Shown: one piece after another, positions 1-6,621 of the stretch
Numbering within the stretch: position 1 is the stretch's first letter
How the letters are laid out: the number at the start of each line of letters is the position of its first letter
NCBI GenBank assembly: GCA_937876095.1
Contig: CALFIE010000012.1
Coordinates: 1-6,962 of the forward strand
DNA: 6,962 bases
From: an uncultured Flavobacteriales bacterium
GTDB lineage: Bacteria > Bacteroidota > Bacteroidia > Flavobacteriales > Weeksellaceae
Direction: 5' to 3'
The notes under the pieces: generated by a model
Told to the model about the DNA's origin: nothing
What the model saw: the letters and a program-made list of their open reading frames with translations, nothing else
Database searches by the model: none
Program-made: the position numbers and the translations under genes

Positions 1-10
1 CTTCCGATCT
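1..10. other. Residual Illumina adapter at contig end
   Basis: The first ten bases, CTTCCGATCT, are identical to the 3' end of the standard Illumina TruSeq adapter; read on the minus strand they are AGATCGGAAG, the way adapter read-through begins. They sit exactly at the sequence edge and interrupt the reading frame of the MBOAT gene that runs into them. I infer that these bases are not genomic and that the window starts at a contig end. A chance 10-base match at exactly this place is unlikely but not excluded. Confidence 0.85.
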
Positions 11-173
11 TCCCAAATAACAGAAATAGAAAATTACAACTCCAAGAACAGTAGAACACAATACTCCCAATCAAGAGTAGGATATTTTGTATGCGATAGT
101 TCTTACCTATTTTAAAATAAAGGAAAAATAGAACGATAAAAAAGAAAATAAATTGGTAGGAATTAAGCAGCAT
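11..173 (-). CDS. Second MBOAT O-acyltransferase, N-terminal fragment (cut by contig end)
   Basis: An ATG at 173-171 opens a frame that stays open to the sequence edge, giving 54 genomic codons before the adapter bases. The peptide starts MLLNSYQFIFFF and continues with GKNYRIQNILLL and NFLFLL. It aligns from its first residue, with a single one-residue gap, to the intact MBOAT at 5168-6601 (MLFNS, GKNLKLQNILLL, RFLFLL). The visible part would be the first two membrane helices of an AlgI-type acyltransferase; the catalytic histidine region is not in the window. The start lies 21 bases after the SDR stop, across an all-A/T spacer, so it continues the same operon. It diverges clearly from the first copy, so it is a paralogue and not an assembly duplicate. 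Family assignment is strong for so short a piece; substrate is unknown. Confidence 0.85.
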
Positions 174-194
174 ATTTTTTAATTAAAATAAAAA

Positions 195-908
195 TTAAAA
201 GTGTGAAACATCTAAAAACATGTTATTGCCATTGAAATGTTTCCCAGAATTGATGCAAAAATAGACTGCATTTGCAATGTCTTTTCCTTCTAATGTTTCA
301 CGAATTGGGTACGCTGAAATAATACCGTCTTTCATACGATCATCCATATCTTTATGTAAATCGGTTGAAATAAAAGATGGTGAAATACAATTAGAAGTAA
401 TTCCAAATTTTACATTTTCTAGCGCCCAATGTTTGCTCATTTGTTGCAAATAGGCTTTGTTTGCATTGTACACAGAGCTACCAATTGGTGGTGAAACCAA
501 AGATGAGGTCAAAATACTGATAATTCTACCCATTTTTTTCTTTCTAAAAATTTTGATGCATTCCTGCGTGATTTCTAGTGTAGGTAGTACATTTCGCTCG
601 AATTCGCTTCGTATTTTTTCAGGGGTTACTTTGTGAAAATATTGATCAATAAAAGATCCGTTGTAGAAATTATTAATCAAAATATCTGGATCAAACTGAT
701 TGATTTCTGCTAAGAAATCGCTCAAATCTTCGGTGTTGCCAAAATCTATTTGGTATGCTTTTGCATTAGAAAATTGATTGGTAATTTCCTCTGCTGCTTT
801 TTTTGAATTACAATAGGTAAAAAAAACATTATAGCCTTTTTCTAAAAGAAACAGGTTGATTTCTTTCCCAATTCCAGAGGAACCTCCCGTTAAAAGCACT
901 TTTTTCAT
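195..908 (-). CDS. SDR-family oxidoreductase, FabG-like
   Basis: This 237-residue protein has the length and layout of a classical short-chain dehydrogenase/reductase. The NAD(P)-binding motif TGGSSGIG is at residues 7-14, an NN pair at 79-80 stands where NNAG is usual, the structural Asn is N106, and the YxxxK catalytic pair is Y147 and K151. The serine expected 13 residues before the Tyr is Thr134 in an ungapped reading, with serines at 135 and 136. FabG relatives reduce 3-ketoacyl-ACP to 3-hydroxyacyl-ACP with NADPH, and cytosolic action on the ACP encoded two genes upstream is a reasonable inference. The ATG overlaps the MaoC stop in an ATGA, which suggests translational coupling and fixes the start. 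It could equally oxidise a hydroxyl on a carrier-bound glyceryl group or act on a sugar; the sequence does not decide. Confidence 0.88.
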   Translation of the reverse strand: MKKVLLTGGSSGIGKEINLFLLEKGYNVFFTYCNSKKAAEEITNQFSNAKAYQIDFGNTEDLSDFLAEINQFDPDILINNFYNGSFIDQYFHKVTPEKIRSEFERNVLPTLEITQECIKIFRKKKMGRIISILTSSLVSPPIGSSVYNANKAYLQQMSKHWALENVKFGITSNCISPSFISTDLHKDMDDRMKDGIISAYPIRETLEGKDIANAVYFCINSGKHFNGNNMFLDVSHF

Positions 909-1303
909 ACCAATTCTTGTATTTGTATTTTCCCGATTGCAACGGTAATGTTATGTTGATTCTTGAATTTGAATTTGAATGAGTTTACTCTTACAGATTC
1001 GGTTTGAGATTCTACTACTGCTTCCAGAGTAACTGTATCATACAAATATACCGATTTTTTGAAATTGATGGTTTGCGAAAGAATCAGCACATCATCAGTT
1101 GGCAAAAGTTCACCTATAAAATAAGAGATAAATCCGTTCAAAATATTTCCGTGCATCACTTTTCTTTCAAAACCTTTGTTTTGTGCAAACTCATCATTGG
1201 TATGCAATGGATTTTTATCTTTGAAAATCTCCAAAAAGCCATTGTACACTTGATCATTAATATCAAATGAATGCGTAAATATTTGTCCTTGTTTCAGGAT
1301 CAT
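905..1303 (-). CDS. MaoC/PhaJ-like hotdog-fold (R)-enoyl-thioester hydratase
   Basis: The 132-residue product is the size of a single-domain MaoC hydratase. Residues 29-34 read DKNPLH, followed by VMHGN near residue 50, matching the hydratase-2 signature (D-x-N-P-x-H then HG). In the characterised PhaJ of Aeromonas caviae, the Asp and His of this motif are catalytic and the enzyme hydrates trans-2-enoyl-CoA to (R)-3-hydroxyacyl-CoA. Here the substrate may be carried on the adjacent ACP, which is inference. I chose the ATG at 1303, two bases after the ACP stop. An in-frame ATG at 1324 would add seven residues (MYKNKIR) but overlap the ACP gene by 19 bases. The 3' end overlaps the SDR start by four bases. 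Together the two encode the hydratase and ketoreductase steps of a fatty-acid-type cycle. Confidence 0.85.
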   Translation of the reverse strand: MILKQGQIFTHSFDINDQVYNGFLEIFKDKNPLHTNDEFAQNKGFERKVMHGNILNGFISYFIGELLPTDDVLILSQTINFKKSVYLYDTVTLEAVVESQTESVRVNSFKFKFKNQHNITVAIGKIQIQELV

Positions 1304-1305
1304 TC

Positions 1306-1542
1306 TTATTTTGTTTTTATACAATCTACCATTTCACCTACATTGTTCCAGCTTTGGATTTCGCTGCTGGTAAAACGTATTTTGAAGGCTTTTTCTATGG
1401 CAACAATCAACTGAATGTGAGAAAGTGAATCCCATTCTTCAATTTCATCTGCGGTGGTTTCTGGTGTTATTACAATAGCATCGTTATCTAATTCTTCATG
1501 GAAAATCCCAGTTAATTTTTCGTAAATTTCTTCTGTTGTCAT
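1306..1542 (-). CDS. Acyl carrier protein (stand-alone)
   Basis: This 78-residue acidic protein has the size and pattern of a type II acyl carrier protein. The DSL motif at residues 38-40 (context EEWDSLSH) places the 4'-phosphopantetheine on Ser39, and the following helix LIVAIEKAFKI is typical of ACP helix II. The carrier holds the acyl group as a thioester for neighbouring enzymes in the cytosol. It lies between the methyltransferase (6-base gap) and the MaoC hydratase (2-base gap), so it is probably dedicated to this cluster and not the housekeeping AcpP; the WDSLSH form also resembles secondary-metabolism carriers more than AcpP, which usually reads DSLD. No phosphopantetheinyl transferase is visible, so one encoded elsewhere must activate it. 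The start is preceded by an A-rich leader and no Shine-Dalgarno sequence. Confidence 0.93.
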   Translation of the reverse strand: MTTEEIYEKLTGIFHEELDNDAIVITPETTADEIEEWDSLSHIQLIVAIEKAFKIRFTSSEIQSWNNVGEMVDCIKTK

Positions 1543-1564
1543 AATTTTTTAATTTTTAATTTTT
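1543..1564. repeat. Short A/T tandem repeat between methyltransferase and ACP genes
   Basis: Three head-to-tail copies of AATTTTT occupy this stretch on the plus strand, the first with one extra T, followed by a run of six A. The repeat spans the last codons and TAA stop of the methyltransferase and the whole 6-base spacer before the ACP start. On the coding strand it is an A-rich leader directly before the ACP ATG. In Bacteroidota, A-rich leaders are thought to favour initiation where Shine-Dalgarno pairing is absent, so it may help high ACP output. It may also be simple low-complexity sequence. Confidence 0.45.
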
Positions 1565-2451
1565 AAAAAAGCAGCGTATAAAACCGCAATTTTCATTTTT
1601 TCGGCACGTTCCAGATCCATTTCTTCGCTCACAAAATATTTTTCTTCTGCAATTTCGAGGCCTGCTTCGTTTATCAAACTTCGGATTTCGCCAACATTTC
1701 TGAATAAATAGATATGATCTATAGATGGTGCATTGGTAGGAGTGGTAATAAATATCGTACCATTTGTTTGCAACATCGATTTCAATTTCTGCAGCAAAGC
1801 TAAAGGATTTTCTACGTGTTCCAAAACTTCACCCATTGTTATAAAATCTTTGGGTTCAGCATTGTTAAGATCAAAAATATCTTGATGATGATAGACAATG
1901 TCCTTATTTTTCACCAAACTTTGGGTGAGTTCTATAGAAGTTGCACTGATGTCTAAAGCTTCAAAATTGGTGTCGGCTCCTAATTGTTGAATCGCAGCTT
2001 CCAGATACAAACCGTGACCTGCACCAATTTCTAAATAAGAGTGTATTGGTTGATATTTTGTAATATTAGCTTTGAAAAATTCATATACTTCATAGTGATG
2101 TTTCCACAAAAATTGTGATAACAAAAGACCATGCATATGAGAAACCATCGTACTTGGATTGTCGTACAACGCTTTGTCTACCGCTTCAAATGATGAATTT
2201 TTGTAGCTACCACTTCGCATAAAATCAAAAAATTCTGCAGCAAAATCATCAATCATTTTTAGATAAAAATCGACTGCATTATCTATTGTGAGCTGTTTTT
2301 TTTCTAAAATTTGCTCGTATTTTGCCATAAAATGATCAAAATCTGCTAAAAAAGTTTCTTTGTCTTTCAGAAGGTCATAATTGCGCTGCACTTTGTTACC
2401 ATGCATTGGATTTTTTTCTGAAATTTTGTGGATGAGTTGTTCTATTTTCAT
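1549..2451 (-). CDS. Class I SAM-dependent methyltransferase with N-terminal extension
   Basis: The 300-residue product has a Rossmann-type SAM-binding domain from about residue 137 to the end. Motif I is EIGAGHG at 141-147, the acidic residue ending beta-2 is D167 (ALDIS), and GEVLEHVENP at 207-216 is the motif seen in UbiG/Methyltransf_23-like enzymes, followed by ITTPTN near 235-240. About 135 residues precede it, mostly predicted helix by eye and with a histidine-rich stretch (H105, H107, H118, H119); I do not recognise this part. The likely reaction is O-methylation of a small molecule or of a carrier-bound intermediate. The position between the FkbH-like gene and the ACP recalls FkbG, which acts in methoxymalonyl-ACP formation. 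The chosen ATG overlaps the FkbH-like stop as ATGA; an upstream ATG at 2511 would intrude 64 bases into that gene. Confidence 0.85.
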   Translation of the reverse strand: MKIEQLIHKISEKNPMHGNKVQRNYDLLKDKETFLADFDHFMAKYEQILEKKQLTIDNAVDFYLKMIDDFAAEFFDFMRSGSYKNSSFEAVDKALYDNPSTMVSHMHGLLLSQFLWKHHYEVYEFFKANITKYQPIHSYLEIGAGHGLYLEAAIQQLGADTNFEALDISATSIELTQSLVKNKDIVYHHQDIFDLNNAEPKDFITMGEVLEHVENPLALLQKLKSMLQTNGTIFITTPTNAPSIDHIYLFRNVGEIRSLINEAGLEIAEEKYFVSEEMDLERAEKMKIAVLYAAFLKIKN

Positions 2452-2460
2452 ATTTTTTTT
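2448..2460 (-). other. A8 run plus ATGA stop/start overlap
   Basis: On the coding strand, eight A residues are followed by TATGA, where the stop of the FkbH-like gene and the start of the methyltransferase gene overlap by four bases. In the FkbH frame the run reads A AAA AAA, the form of a -1 slippery heptamer, and the -1 frame is exactly the methyltransferase frame, open from upstream. Simple termination-reinitiation at the ATGA is the ordinary explanation. A minor frameshifted fusion product is possible but unproven, and A runs are common in AT-rich genomes. Confidence 0.4.
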
Positions 2461-4172
2461 GTCTCTATAAAAACGGTTGTTGGTTGGTAATTTTGGGTTT
2501 CCAAAATCCATTGTCCGTCTTGTTCTGTAAATCCTAAATTTTCGTAATGGTTTTTCACCATGTCATTTTTTGCTGTAGGCAAATATTCACCTATGATTTT
2601 TTTGAAACCATGTTGTTGTGCAATTTCTACGATGGTGTTCAGTGTAAATGCTTCCATTCCGCGCTTCAGAACTCGGCAACTCATCATCCAATTTTCTATG
2701 AAGAGTGTTTCATCATCCAATTTTTTTAAAACTACAATGCAAATGAGTCCATTATCACCATATTTATCTTCTAAAGTAAAAGTCAATGTGAAATAATCTT
2801 GCGATTGCATCAGCGTTTCTACGTCCTGTTCGGAGTAGCGCAAAGTACGAAGATTAAACTGATTTGAACGCTGAGAAAGTTGCGAAACTCGCGGTTTTGA
2901 GAAATTACTGAAAGGTTCTACCACCGAAATCATATGCAAACTTTGCAGAAAATCATCTACATTGGTGAAATTATCGAGCGCAATCGTACGTTGTGCTTCT
3001 ACTTGGTATTGTTTGGTTCTTTCTGCATCATTTTCAGAAAAACTGGCAGTCTCAAATAGTTGTAAACCATACAAATATTCCAAATATTCTGCAGGATCTT
3101 CTGGCAATTCTGGCACGCAAACGTCGGGTAAATTTTCGCGCACGAGATTTCGCTCAAAAGGATTGTCATCTAGAAAAACCATAGAATCAAAACCAATATT
3201 CAAAATTTTCTGAATTTTTCTGATATTATCTGCTTTGTTTTCCCAATTGGCGACAAATACAGCGATATCGTCTAATTTCAAAACCATATCAGGATGTTTT
3301 TCAAACGGTTCTTTTGCTTTGTCTTCGTCGTTTTTACTACAAACAGCCAAAATAATTCCTCTTTTTTGTAGCGATTTCACCCAATACTGAAATTCGGTAA
3401 AAGCTTTGCCAATTCCCAAACTTCCGATTTGTATTTTTTCTAGACCATCATCTCCTATAATTCCGCCCCAAGTTGTATTATCTAAATCTAAAATCAAACA
3501 TTTTTTGAATTTTCCGGTAAGTGCAGCAATCGTACTAAGTATGCTATTGGCAACAACAGGCAAAACTTCTATAGAAAGCAACATTTCTGAATTGATGTAG
3601 ATGTTGGGAGAAAACATTGTGTTTCTGCCCCATTTATTTTGAATAGAAGCCAAATCTGCCACAAAAAAATTAGGATTTGCAATCGCAAAATCTGAAATTA
3701 AGAAATTAAGTCTCTGCAATTGGTATACAAAAGAAGTGGCTGTTTTGTGAGCAAAATTTCCAAAAATTTGGTTATCAATTGGTGCGAAATTACAGTAGAT
3801 AATTTTGCTTTTGGTATTTTGCTGAATTTGGTTGCAAAGATTTTGGATATCTTGCATTTTGTTTTCTGCAAAAAGCGTAGGATCGGTTTTAGATTTATTG
3901 AATTTGGTCAATAATTTGTGCGACGATTCAAAAAGTATGGTGTAATCAGGCGAAAATTGGTAATAGGCAGAATCAGGATCCAAAATTTGCCTTTCTATTT
4001 GTCCGAAATCTGCTTCTAAAATTTCTACATCCAGTCCCATTTCTACGGCAGTTCCTTGTAGTGCAACATTCAGAAATTGCGTAGCAGAATCACCAAGTAA
4101 CGAAATTTTGATGGGTTGGTTGCTTGTTGGTTTATTTTTTAGGTTTTTCCTTAGTTCAGAAAATTTTTTCAT
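2448..4172 (-). CDS. FkbH-like protein: SGNH-like, HAD-IIIC and GNAT-like parts
   Basis: The 574-residue protein has the full FkbH-like architecture. An N-terminal region of about 200 residues begins with a GDS motif (LLGDSATQF, 25-33) resembling SGNH hydrolases. A HAD subfamily IIIC domain follows, with motif I DLDNT at 229-233 (D229 and D231), motif II serine S279 (AVCSKND) and the acidic motif FLDDNPFER at 333-341. The last 150 residues resemble GNAT acetyltransferases and contain SCRVLKRG at 498-505. Characterised FkbH proteins take D-1,3-bisphosphoglycerate, remove phosphate and load a glyceryl group onto an ACP; the ACP two genes downstream is the obvious partner. The start chosen is ATG MKKFSEL, 22 bases after the preceding stop; an ATG at 4226 would overlap the upstream gene by 32 bases. 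Other members of this large family are uncharacterised, so the glyceryl substrate is inference. Confidence 0.92.
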   Translation of the reverse strand: MKKFSELRKNLKNKPTSNQPIKISLLGDSATQFLNVALQGTAVEMGLDVEILEADFGQIERQILDPDSAYYQFSPDYTILFESSHKLLTKFNKSKTDPTLFAENKMQDIQNLCNQIQQNTKSKIIYCNFAPIDNQIFGNFAHKTATSFVYQLQRLNFLISDFAIANPNFFVADLASIQNKWGRNTMFSPNIYINSEMLLSIEVLPVVANSILSTIAALTGKFKKCLILDLDNTTWGGIIGDDGLEKIQIGSLGIGKAFTEFQYWVKSLQKRGIILAVCSKNDEDKAKEPFEKHPDMVLKLDDIAVFVANWENKADNIRKIQKILNIGFDSMVFLDDNPFERNLVRENLPDVCVPELPEDPAEYLEYLYGLQLFETASFSENDAERTKQYQVEAQRTIALDNFTNVDDFLQSLHMISVVEPFSNFSKPRVSQLSQRSNQFNLRTLRYSEQDVETLMQSQDYFTLTFTLEDKYGDNGLICIVVLKKLDDETLFIENWMMSCRVLKRGMEAFTLNTIVEIAQQHGFKKIIGEYLPTAKNDMVKNHYENLGFTEQDGQWILETQNYQPTTVFIETKKI

Positions 4173-4194
4173 CTTTATATAATTTTTTCGGGCA

Positions 4195-5163
4195 CTATTT
4201 TTTGAGTGATTGCATTGCTTTTCCAATTTTTTCAGAAAGAAGATTGGCTCCTTTTTCGTTGAGATGTCCGTAATCCCACCTGTTTTCTAACTGATAAAAT
4301 TCTGGCGTTTCTGCAGGATTTAGCATATTAATTACCGGAATTTCATTGCTTTGGGTGTACACCAAAAGTTCTTTTGCATCTGGTTCTGCAGGTGCAGGTA
4401 ACAATAGAACCAATTGTATGCCTTTATCTTTACACTGATTGCTAAGTTCCAACCATTTTTTTTCCAAATTTTGGTTCGGAACATATACAGTTTGATCATT
4501 ATTAAAAACCGTCAATCTTCTTGTAATTTCCGACGGTTTTGCAAGCAAATCTTTGTTTCGTTGCAGTACAGCGCTGTTTTTATCTTTATCTAATGGTATG
4601 AAACCGTCTTTTTCTATAAATTGGTTGAGGTAAGATTCCTCCATTGTCGTTTTTTCTTTATTAAAATTAAAAATCGACAATACAGTAGAATACAGACCAA
4701 AAGCCAGTTGTTTGTAATCTTTGTTTTCTTTTTGGTAAGACAGAAAAAACGGAAAATTTTGTGGAGTAAGTGCTCCAAAACTACGTTCAGTATTTAGATT
4801 GGTTCGTGTCAGATCAATTTTGTTTTGCAATTCCAGCACGATGTATTTTAATCGCCTGTTTTGATTATGAAGTAAAAAATCGATGGTCGAATTATTTTCT
4901 AAGTTAAAACTTGCATTAGCACCCAAATTGTATGTTTTAAGACCAGGATTTAGAGCGTCTATAATCTGTGGATTGATTTGGTTGTTGATTTTGCTGCTCC
5001 CAATAAAAACCGTGTTGAATTCAGGATGCTTATCCAGAAAAGCCTGTTTCTGATTGAGAACCGTATTTTTATTAATTTGATCTCCATTTCTAAACCACAA
5101 AAGCACTCCTAATCCAAAAATCAGGAGAACGAAAATAGTGGTATTCTTCAAAAATTTTTTCAT
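4195..5163 (-). CDS. Membrane-anchored SGNH-hydrolase-like protein (AlgJ/DltD type)
   Basis: The 322-residue product starts with three basic residues and one hydrophobic helix (about 9-25, TIFVLLIFGLGVLLWF), giving a single-pass anchor with the rest outside the cytoplasmic membrane. The outer part has SGNH-type signatures: block I FIGSSKIN (53-60, candidate nucleophile S56 or S57), block II glycine G81 (YNLGANAS) and block V DYGH at 297-300, where D297 and H300 would complete a triad. Proteins of this form partner MBOAT acyltransferases, as AlgJ/AlgX with AlgI and DltD with DltB, and carry or transfer the acyl group on the outside. Its gene starts four bases after the MBOAT stop, supporting a two-protein unit. 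An ATG at 5211 would add 16 residues but overlap the MBOAT gene by 44 bases. It could instead be a deacylase. Confidence 0.82.
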   Translation of the reverse strand: MKKFLKNTTIFVLLIFGLGVLLWFRNGDQINKNTVLNQKQAFLDKHPEFNTVFIGSSKINNQINPQIIDALNPGLKTYNLGANASFNLENNSTIDFLLHNQNRRLKYIVLELQNKIDLTRTNLNTERSFGALTPQNFPFFLSYQKENKDYKQLAFGLYSTVLSIFNFNKEKTTMEESYLNQFIEKDGFIPLDKDKNSAVLQRNKDLLAKPSEITRRLTVFNNDQTVYVPNQNLEKKWLELSNQCKDKGIQLVLLLPAPAEPDAKELLVYTQSNEIPVINMLNPAETPEFYQLENRWDYGHLNEKGANLLSEKIGKAMQSLKK

Positions 5164-5167
5164 TTTT

Positions 5168-6601
5168 TTAGAATTGGAAATAGATAAACTCATTACTACT
5201 AAAATTGGCAAACCTCAAAACCAAATAAGCTACCAAAAAATAGGTGCTTCTACGGAACCAAGGATTCAAACGTAGTACATCAAACCCGAATTCCTTTGTT
5301 CTGTTGAGCCATTCTACTATAAACATAAAACCGATTAACATTGCAATTCTCAAACTAAATTGCGTAGGATATTCTAAAATACTTGCATTGGCAATTCCTT
5401 TGATGTACAGAAATGCATCTGTAACCGATGCTGATCTGAAAAAAATCCAGGCAAAACAAGTAAGCGAAAATGTGAGCAAAATTTGCAAAATTTCTTTGAA
5501 ATTAGGAACCAATTTTCCCATTGCTACTACTTCCATGTTATTTCTATTTTTTTCAAAAATTAGTAGCGGCATAAAAAACAGTGCATTTAATCCGCCCCAA
5601 ATAATAAAAGTCCAGTTTGCACCGTGCCAAAATCCCGAAACCAGAAATATAATGAAGGTGTTTCTGATTTTCATTTTCAGTCCGCCTTTGCTTCCACCTA
5701 AAGGTATGTACAGATAATCTCTGAACCAAGACGACAATGAAATGTGCCATCTTCTCCAAAATTCTGCAATGTCTCTAGAAAAATACGGGAAGTTGAAATT
5801 TTTCAGTAATTCAATCCCGAAAAGTCGAGAAGTTCCCAATGCAATGTCTGAATATCCTGAGAAATCCCCGTAAATCTGAAATGCAAATAATACGGTTCCC
5901 AAAACCAAATTACTTGCACTTTGGGTGTGATAATTGGCAAAAATTTCGTTCACAATTGGCGAACAATTATCGGCAATTACCATTTTTTTGAAAAATCCCC
6001 ACAAAATTTGTCGCATTCCATCGGTTGCTTGTTCATAAGAGAAGATTCTTGTTTTTTTTACCTGTGGTAAAAGGTGAGTTGCTCGTTCTATAGGACCTGC
6101 TACCAAAAGCGGGAAATAACTCACAAACAGGGAGTAATCTACCCAATTTCTTTCGGCTTTTATTTTCTTTTTGTAGATGTCGATTACATAAGAAAGTCCG
6201 TGGAAAGTGTAAAACGAAATTCCGACTGGTAAAATCACTTTTAGCACCCAAATATCAGCGTGAAAACCCAGTTTCTCGAGTAAAATTTTGAAACTGTCTG
6301 CAAAAAAATTGTAATATTTGAAAAATCCCAGAAAACCGAGATTAATCACGATACTCAGTGTGAGCCAAAAAGTAGCGCGATTTTTAGTAGGGCTGTTTTC
6401 AATTTTAATTCCAGAAACATAATCTAACCCAATAGAAAATAGCAATAGAAACAAAAATCGCCAATCCCAACAAGCGTAGAAATAGAAACTCGCTACCAAC
6501 AACAAGATGTTTTGTAATTTCAGATTTTTACCAAAAACAAACCAATAGAGTAAAAATACTATTGGTAAAAAAATCACAAAACCGATAGAGTTGAATAGCA
6601 T
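5168..6601 (-). CDS. MBOAT-family O-acyltransferase, AlgI-type
   Basis: This intact 477-residue polytopic membrane protein has the length and motifs of AlgI/DltB-type acyltransferases. Visible are the N-terminal LLYW and NILLL helices, LPVGISFYTFHGLSYVID at 124-141, AGPIERATHLLPQ at 168-180, the QIYGDFSGYSDIALG stretch at 242-256, FWRRWHISLSSWFRDYLYIPLGG at 281-303 with conserved H286, and SGFWHGANW at 322-330 holding the invariant catalytic H326. Such enzymes use a cytosolic acyl donor and pass the acyl group through the membrane to an extracellular glycan or a partner protein. The SGNH-like protein encoded four bases downstream is the probable partner. The gene begins 20 bases after the upstream methyltransferase stop. 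The donor could be acyl-ACP from this cluster, as DltC serves DltB; acetyl transfer as in alginate is the main alternative. Confidence 0.93.
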   Translation of the reverse strand: MLFNSIGFVIFLPIVFLLYWFVFGKNLKLQNILLLVASFYFYACWDWRFLFLLLFSIGLDYVSGIKIENSPTKNRATFWLTLSIVINLGFLGFFKYYNFFADSFKILLEKLGFHADIWVLKVILPVGISFYTFHGLSYVIDIYKKKIKAERNWVDYSLFVSYFPLLVAGPIERATHLLPQVKKTRIFSYEQATDGMRQILWGFFKKMVIADNCSPIVNEIFANYHTQSASNLVLGTVLFAFQIYGDFSGYSDIALGTSRLFGIELLKNFNFPYFSRDIAEFWRRWHISLSSWFRDYLYIPLGGSKGGLKMKIRNTFIIFLVSGFWHGANWTFIIWGGLNALFFMPLLIFEKNRNNMEVVAMGKLVPNFKEILQILLTFSLTCFAWIFFRSASVTDAFLYIKGIANASILEYPTQFSLRIAMLIGFMFIVEWLNRTKEFGFDVLRLNPWFRRSTYFLVAYLVLRFANFSSNEFIYFQF

Positions 6602-6621
6602 ATTCTGGAATCAATTAGGAC

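Noticed and set aside
174..194. All-A/T spacer with palindrome TTTTAATTAAAA (177-188) as a terminator or promoter
   Set aside because: It has no GC stem, no U-tract after a hairpin, and lies between two co-oriented operon genes; this is simple A/T sequence.
2448..2511. Upstream starts for the methyltransferase (2511), FkbH-like (4226), SGNH-like (5211) and MaoC (1324) proteins
   Set aside because: Each would extend into the preceding gene by 19 to 64 bases, and the added residues do not look like part of the families; the downstream ATGs give tight junctions.
5244..5717. Plus-strand open frame of 157 codons
   Set aside because: It lies wholly antisense to the well-supported MBOAT gene, has no recognisable motif, and arises from the codon bias of that gene. 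The other plus-strand frames at 1004, 2547, 2560, 2962, 2993, 3406, 3720 and 6679 are rejected for the same reason.
5553..6251. Minus-strand alternative-frame ORFs inside the MBOAT (5553-5759 and 6033-6251) as signs of a frameshift
   Set aside because: The main 477-residue frame is continuous and contains every expected motif in order, so no frameshift is needed.
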